DNA of 10,773 nucleotides from CAYGBW01 sp964348185. GTDB taxonomy: Bacteria; Desulfobacterota; BSN033; WVXP01. Where the stretch lies: NCBI GenBank assembly GCA_964348185.1, contig CAYGBW010000084.1:1-10773 (forward strand). The letters are read 5' to 3'. Below are positions 7,187-10,773 of the stretch, one piece after another. Both the position numbers and the translations under genes were made by a program. How positions within the stretch are numbered: the stretch's first letter is position 1; every line of letters starts with the position of its first letter. The notes under the pieces are model-generated. The model saw only the letters and a program-made list of their open reading frames with translations. It searched no databases and was not told where the DNA came from.

Positions 7187-7487
7187 GTCGCCATAGGGTC
7201 GACAGGTCGATGCAAATCATCCTTTTCTTGGCCTTTTGAGTCGTGTATAATTCGAGGCCTCGTGAATAGTTAAGGGAGAATGAAAAAGAGAGGAGGATGG
7301 GGGTGAGAACCCCTTGCCCCCTCAAGGAGTGATCGACAACCTGGACCAGCTCGACCGGGGGCAGGGGCAGGCTGGGGGAGAAAAACCATGGAAGTTCGGC
7401 CATAAGGAAAGAGTTATTTGGAATCATTGAAAACCGCTTTTGCTGGGGATCGTGAAGAGAGAGCGTTGAGAAAGGGGTGGTAGGGCC
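7187..7487. other. Intergenic gap with G-rich repeat-like stretch
   Basis: This stretch separates the divergent TetR and amidohydrolase genes. At about 7290-7380 it contains purine- and G-rich words (GAGGATGGGGGTGAG, CCCCTTGCCCCCTCAAGG, GGGGGCAGGGGCAGG). These resemble a dispersed intergenic repeat seen in many environmental bacterial genomes; that resemblance is from memory. CCTTG-CCCCCT-CAAGG (7313-7328) can form a short hairpin. A 40-odd-codon open stretch runs through it but lacks a usable start, and I do not call it a gene. No clear rightward promoter was found for the amidohydrolase. Confidence 0.5.
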
Positions 7488-8741
7488 GTGGAAGATCGTC
7501 ATAGGGTTCTAAAAAATGGAAGATTGATCGATGGAAAGGGGGGGCCTCCGATCGATAGGTCTGTCCTGGTCATGAAGGATCATCGCATCGAGTCCGTGGG
7601 AAAGGTTGATGAGATCGGCATCCCCCAGGGGGCCGACGTGGTCGATGTCACGGGAAAAACCGTCATGCCCGGCCTTATCGAGGCCCATCTCCACCTGCTC
7701 GGATCAAAGAGCATGAACCCTCTGACATGGGTGTTAGACCCTCCCGGGCTCAGGGGCATGCGGGCGGTCATGGACGTCTGGAGGCTGGTGGACTGTGGGT
7801 TTACAACGGTCCGAGACTGTGGTAATCCCAACAGTCTCTATTTGAAAAGAGCCATTGAAGAGGGGAGTATTATCGGTCCCAGAATCGTTTCCTGCGGGGC
7901 GATTATTACCCAGACTGCGGGTCATGGGGACATCGCCCATTTCCTGCCGATGGATTGGGTCAAAACTCGAGGAATTGGCAGGGTTGCCGATGGCGTTGAT
8001 GAGTGCCGCAAAGCAGCCCGGGAACAACTGCGCGAAGGCGCCGATTTCATCAAACTGTGCTCCACAGGAGGCGTGATGTCGGAAAAGGACCTGCCGACCT
8101 CATCCCAGTTTACCCTTGAGGAGATCAGGGCGATGGTTGAAGAGGCCCACAACGTCGGGGCGAGGGCTGCGAGTCACGCTCAGGGAACCAAAGGGATCAA
8201 GGAAGCCCTCGTGGCCGGGATAGACTCCATTGAGCATGGGTTTTATCTGGACGACGAAGCAATTGAAATGATGGTCAAACAGAACACCTATCTGATCCCC
8301 ACGCTCGCCATCGTGGAGGCGATCATCACCAAAGGCCCCGAAGCAGGGGTCCCAGCGGTCAATGTAAACAAGGCGTGTGGAGTCCAGGAGGTCCAGCTCA
8401 AATCATTTGACAAGGCATGGCACGCCGGCGTAAAGATAGGCTGCGGTACGGATTACCTGAGTGATCCCATGTCCCCTATGGGTGAAAATGCGGTCGAGTT
8501 GGAGTTGTATGTCAAGGCCGGGCGCTCTCCCATGGACGCGATTGTCTCTGCCACCAGAATCAATTCCGAGGTGTTGGGTATCGACGACAGATTGGGCACT
8601 TTGGAGGCAGGCAAATTGGCAGACGTGATCGTGGTCGAGGGTGACCCCCTGAGAGACATTACTATTCTCCGTGACAGGGCCAATATCGTCCATGTCTACA
8701 AAGACGGCATGAAAGTCCATCGACTCAACCACCACGCCTGA
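7488..8741 (+). CDS. Metal-dependent amidohydrolase, imidazolonepropionase-like (COG1228)
   Basis: This 417-residue enzyme belongs to the amidohydrolase superfamily, imidazolonepropionase-related branch, which hydrolyses C-N bonds in cyclic amides or the peptide bond of dipeptides. The metal-site residues are all visible: H67 and H69 in EAHLHL, K189 in DFIKLCSTGG (a lysine that is often carboxylated), H230 in SHAQG, H250 in SIEHG and D322 in GCGTDYL. The N-terminal beta-sandwich strand begins VLKNGRLIDGKGGPPIDRS, as usual for the family. The C-terminal LEAGKLADVIVVEGDPL is also typical. There is no signal peptide. Translation starts at a GTG (7488), seven residues before the conserved NGRLIDG; AAGGGG lies about 10 bases upstream. 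Characterised relatives include Xaa-Pro/Arg/Lys dipeptidases and imidazolonepropionase. The histidine-utilisation genes that would support the latter are absent nearby. Substrate unresolved. Confidence 0.92.
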   Translation: MEDRHRVLKNGRLIDGKGGPPIDRSVLVMKDHRIESVGKVDEIGIPQGADVVDVTGKTVMPGLIEAHLHLLGSKSMNPLTWVLDPPGLRGMRAVMDVWRLVDCGFTTVRDCGNPNSLYLKRAIEEGSIIGPRIVSCGAIITQTAGHGDIAHFLPMDWVKTRGIGRVADGVDECRKAAREQLREGADFIKLCSTGGVMSEKDLPTSSQFTLEEIRAMVEEAHNVGARAASHAQGTKGIKEALVAGIDSIEHGFYLDDEAIEMMVKQNTYLIPTLAIVEAIITKGPEAGVPAVNVNKACGVQEVQLKSFDKAWHAGVKIGCGTDYLSDPMSPMGENAVELELYVKAGRSPMDAIVSATRINSEVLGIDDRLGTLEAGKLADVIVVEGDPLRDITILRDRANIVHVYKDGMKVHRLNHHA

Positions 8742-8760
8742 AAGAGCTGACTTGATTGTG

Positions 8761-8779
8761 GCCCTAAAAGGGCTTTATA
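8761..8779 (+). terminator. Weak intrinsic terminator after the amidohydrolase
   Basis: GCCCT (8761-8765) pairs with AGGGC (8769-8773) around an AAA loop and is followed by TTTATAT. It lies 19 bases after the stop codon. The stem is only five pairs and the T-run is broken, so it is a plausible but weak terminator. Confidence 0.4.
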
Positions 8780-8784
8780 TATCT

Positions 8785-9110
8785 CACAGAGGACACAGAG
8801 ACTCAGAGTTTTTGAGTCCCGCAAGGCGGGAAGGGGAAGATTCAGCTCAAACTGTCGTCCCCCTGTCGCGGGAAAAGTGTACGGCCCAAAATCCTGATGT
8901 CGCTGATCAATTTTGGTACCAATCAGGTTACCGATGCCCGCCTGAGGCGGGCTGAGAGTTTTGTCTGATTTTTCCTCTCAAAAAATCAGACAAATCTTCC
9001 CGTCTCTGAGACCTTCGCGCGCTCTAGCGACCCTGAGCCCTCGGCGTGAGTCTTCGACCCTGAGCTCAGACCGAAGGGCTCGGCCGAACGCAGAGTCGAA
9101 GGGGAGCGAG
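8785..9110. repeat. Cluster of inverted repeats filling the gap before the desulfidase gene
   Basis: No gene is supported between 8742 and 9232. The stretch holds several palindromes: CCCGC-AAG-GCGGG (8818-8830), the 10-base palindrome TTGGTACCAA (8913-8922), and GCCCGCC-TGA-GGCGGGC (8936-8952). A 14-bp perfect stem with a 7-base loop follows (8960-8973 with 8981-8994). Last comes a copy of the CCTTCGACTCTGC repeat family in reverse orientation, ending at 9102. CACAGAGGACACAGAG (8785-8800) is a tandem-like word. CGACCCTGAGC occurs twice (9028-9038 and 9056-9066). Several unrelated REP-type elements seem to have accumulated here. A short AT-richer stretch (9120-9225) precedes the next gene and may hold its promoter, but no good match was found. 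Confidence 0.65.
8960..8994. repeat. Perfect 14-bp inverted repeat
   Basis: The arm at 8960-8973 (TTTGTCTGATTTTT) is the exact reverse complement of 8981-8994, with a CCTCTCA loop between. It is the longest perfect stem in the window. Because the inner end of the stem is T-rich on one side and A-rich on the other, the arms can serve as a T-tract in either direction. It could thus act as a bidirectional transcription stop or be the core of a small palindromic element. Confidence 0.7.
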
Positions 9111-9232
9111 CGAGAGATAATCTGAACATCCTTTTCCCGAGCAGAGCCTAACTATACCATGACACAAAGCGGGAGGGTTTTGGAAAATACTAAAGCAAAG
9201 CCTCGGATTCTCCACGATTCAATGAGGTCAAA

Positions 9233-10531
9233 ATGAAAAACCATGAATTCATGAAGGCCATGCTGACTCGAGAAGTGGTTCCAGCAACCGGATGCACTGA
9301 GGTGGGTGCAGTTGCGCTGGCCGCAGGGTGGGCAAGCCAAGCCCTGGGTAGCTCAGTAGATCTCATCAAAAAAATACACATCGAGGTGGACGATAGGACT
9401 TACAAGAACGCCTTGGGAGTGGGGATTCCAGGGACAGATGAGACGGGTCTGGGGTTTGCGGCAGCCATAGGCGCTGTATCCCCTGAGAGGGTCCAGCGGG
9501 GACTCCAGATTCTGGAGAATCCCGAAAGAGGGGCCGTAGAGAAGGCCCGAGCCCTCATGAAAAAAAACAAGGTCCAGATTGCAAGGATTCCAGACTCCAA
9601 GGAGATCCTGATACGGGCCAGCGTTTGCGACCGCAGAAACGAGGCATCGGCGATTATTCGGGGGAGCCATGACCACGTGGTGGGTGTGGAGAAAAACGGA
9701 AAGCCCTACGATGGAGCCCCCGAACCTGGAGAGGATTATTGGAGTGTGGCTGAGCAGGTGAAGCGTCTCAAATACAGCGCCATTATTCGATTTGTCAAGG
9801 AAGTGGACGTCGCAGAGCTGCCGATTATCAGGCAGGCAATGGAAATGAACGTCCTTTTTGCTGAAGAAGCCAAGAAGAGACTCCCTTCCCTTAGAATCGG
9901 GAGGGCGTTGGAGAAGTATTCGGACCACGGGGTGACGGGAAAGGACCTGTCCCCTAGAGCCCAATTCATGACCGCCCTGGCTGTGGAGGCAAGGATGCGG
10001 GGGTTGGGCTTGACGGTTATGGCCTGCGCGGGGTCGGGAAATCAGGGGCTGGTGGCGACGATTCCAGTGGTTGAGACGGCGAGGGTTATGGAGGCTACGG
10101 ATGAGAGCCTTCTGCGGGCGTTGACCCTGTCTTACCTGACAACGATTTACATCAAGACTTTCACAGGGCTCCTGTCACCGGTTTGTGGGTGTGGCGTTGC
10201 CGCGGCAGTGGGTGCGGGCTGTGGCATGGTCTTCCTCCTCGGAGGAGACGTCTCGCAAATCGAGGCCCAAATCAACAATATGGTCGGGACAATGGCCGGA
10301 ATCATCTGCGATGGCGCAAAATCGGGATGTGCCCTGAAAGCCCTGATGGCCGTGGGGCTGGCAATTGACAGCGCCTATCTAAGCCTCGAGGATGTGCGTA
10401 TTCCCGCAACAGACGGAATCGTAGGCAGTCAGGTCATCGATACCCTGAGGAACCTCCAACGAATCATGGAATCGGGTATGTCCTCCATGGACGGTGCCAT
10501 CGTGGAGGTGATGGAGAAAAAAAAGCGGTGA
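9233..10531 (+). CDS. L-cysteine desulfidase / serine dehydratase-like protein (UPF0597 family)
   Basis: This 432-residue protein matches the UPF0597 (COG3681) family, which includes archaeal L-cysteine desulfidase and E. coli CyuA/YhaM (about 436 residues). The characterised enzymes use an oxygen-sensitive iron-sulfur cluster to break L-cysteine into pyruvate, ammonia and sulfide. The family landmarks are present: PATGCTE near the N-terminus (C21), MACAGSGNQG (263-272), SPVCGCGVAAAVGAGCG (C318, C320, C330), and ICDGAKSGCALK with C359 and C366 (C-x6-C). The late cysteines are the expected cluster ligands. There is no signal peptide, so it is cytoplasmic. The ATG at 9233 has GAGGT 4 bases upstream, and the EVVPATGCTE motif is at the usual distance. 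It is preceded by a long repeat-rich gap, so it is likely transcribed alone. Specificity for cysteine over serine or another beta-substituted amino acid cannot be told from sequence. An oxygen-labile enzyme fits an anaerobe. Confidence 0.9.
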   Translation: MKNHEFMKAMLTREVVPATGCTEVGAVALAAGWASQALGSSVDLIKKIHIEVDDRTYKNALGVGIPGTDETGLGFAAAIGAVSPERVQRGLQILENPERGAVEKARALMKKNKVQIARIPDSKEILIRASVCDRRNEASAIIRGSHDHVVGVEKNGKPYDGAPEPGEDYWSVAEQVKRLKYSAIIRFVKEVDVAELPIIRQAMEMNVLFAEEAKKRLPSLRIGRALEKYSDHGVTGKDLSPRAQFMTALAVEARMRGLGLTVMACAGSGNQGLVATIPVVETARVMEATDESLLRALTLSYLTTIYIKTFTGLLSPVCGCGVAAAVGAGCGMVFLLGGDVSQIEAQINNMVGTMAGIICDGAKSGCALKALMAVGLAIDSAYLSLEDVRIPATDGIVGSQVIDTLRNLQRIMESGMSSMDGAIVEVMEKKKR

Positions 10532-10665
10532 GGTGCCCCTTCGTTTCAAACCGTGAAATCCGTGCGTCGCCCACGGCGACCCATGCCAAATCAAAAGGGT
10601 TTGGGCAACAGCCCGTCGAGAAGTGCCCCCCCCTGAAGCCGTTCTCCTCCAAACCCTCCAAACGG
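10532..10665. other. Short convergent intergenic gap
   Basis: It contains a perfect hairpin GTCGCC-CAC-GGCGAC (10566-10580) and a longer-looped inverted repeat GCCGTT (10638-10643) with AACGGC (10661-10666). Read leftward, the second one directly follows the stop of the edge gene. Neither has a T-tract, so neither is a confident terminator. Confidence 0.4.
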
Positions 10666-10773
10666 CTATTTCGTCGCCCAGGTGCCGTCATCTTTCTGAA
10701 TCGGTGAGCCTGGGACGGCCTTTTTTCTCCAGCTGTTGGCGAAGATTTTCTCAACCTCGTCGAGAAAACCCGG
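10666..10773 (-). CDS. 3' end of an unidentified protein gene, cut by the window edge
   Basis: The minus strand from the right edge reads 35 codons to a TAG. The peptide begins PGFLDEVEKIFANSW, continues RKKAVPGSPIQKDDG and ends TWATK. Its composition is protein-like: an amphipathic helix with balanced charges, then a polar tail. About two thirds of the codons end in G or C, similar to the neighbouring genes. The rest of the gene lies beyond the window. I do not recognise the family. It would converge with the desulfidase gene. The evidence is limited to frame openness and composition, so it could still be chance. Confidence 0.5.
   Translation of the reverse strand, partial: PGFLDEVEKIFANSWRKKAVPGSPIQKDDGTWATK

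Noticed and set aside
7309..7430. Small open stretch in the TetR-amidohydrolase gap that reads fairly protein-like
   Set aside because: Its only candidate start is a GTG that overlaps its own would-be binding site, and it lies within G-rich repeat-like sequence.
10684..10726. Terminator-like GCCGTC...GACGGC stem followed by six T residues
   Set aside because: The loop is 24 bases long, the site is about 150 bases after the desulfidase stop, and it lies inside the probable minus-strand coding tail, where the T run reads as lysine codons.

Overview
The window is moderately GC-rich chromosomal DNA with the genes and intergenic style of a Gram-negative bacterium. It encodes an RND pump with a periplasmic adaptor, catabolic enzymes, and gaps filled with palindromic repeats of the CCTTCGACTCTGC type. 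My best guess is a deltaproteobacterium (Desulfobacterota) or a relative from an anaerobic habitat. That guess rests on general resemblance, because no taxonomic marker gene is present.

Layout from left to right. Positions 1-327 hold a palindromic repeat and a hairpin-rich leader. A PIG-L/LmbE-family zinc deacetylase (328-1047, +) follows. A leftward efflux block fills 1128-7123: RND pump (1128-4301), membrane-fusion adaptor (4298-5536, 4-base overlap with the pump), half-size ArsP/COG0701-type permease (5594-6115), a 390-base gap, then a TetR-family repressor (6506-7123). Next come a repeat-containing gap, an imidazolonepropionase-like amidohydrolase (7488-8741, +), a 490-base gap packed with inverted repeats, and an L-cysteine desulfidase/UPF0597 protein (9233-10531, +). 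At the right edge is the probable 3' end of a leftward gene (10666-10773).

The best-supported regulatory unit is the TetR control region. A TTGACA/TATAAT promoter with an 18-base spacer is followed directly by a perfect 6-2-6 palindrome (7143-7156) that would cover the transcription start, which is the classic arrangement for autorepression. Nine contiguous bases of this operator recur just upstream of the adaptor start (5553-5561). The repressor may therefore also control the pump genes. No outer-membrane TolC-like partner is encoded here.

The two enzymes on the right both belong to families acting on amino-acid-related compounds, but they are separated by a long repeat-rich gap and need not be co-transcribed. 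I see no CRISPR array, tRNA, rRNA, transposase, phage module or toxin-antitoxin pair. The window looks like ordinary metabolic and efflux gene content with a few points worth a second look, not a clear new system.
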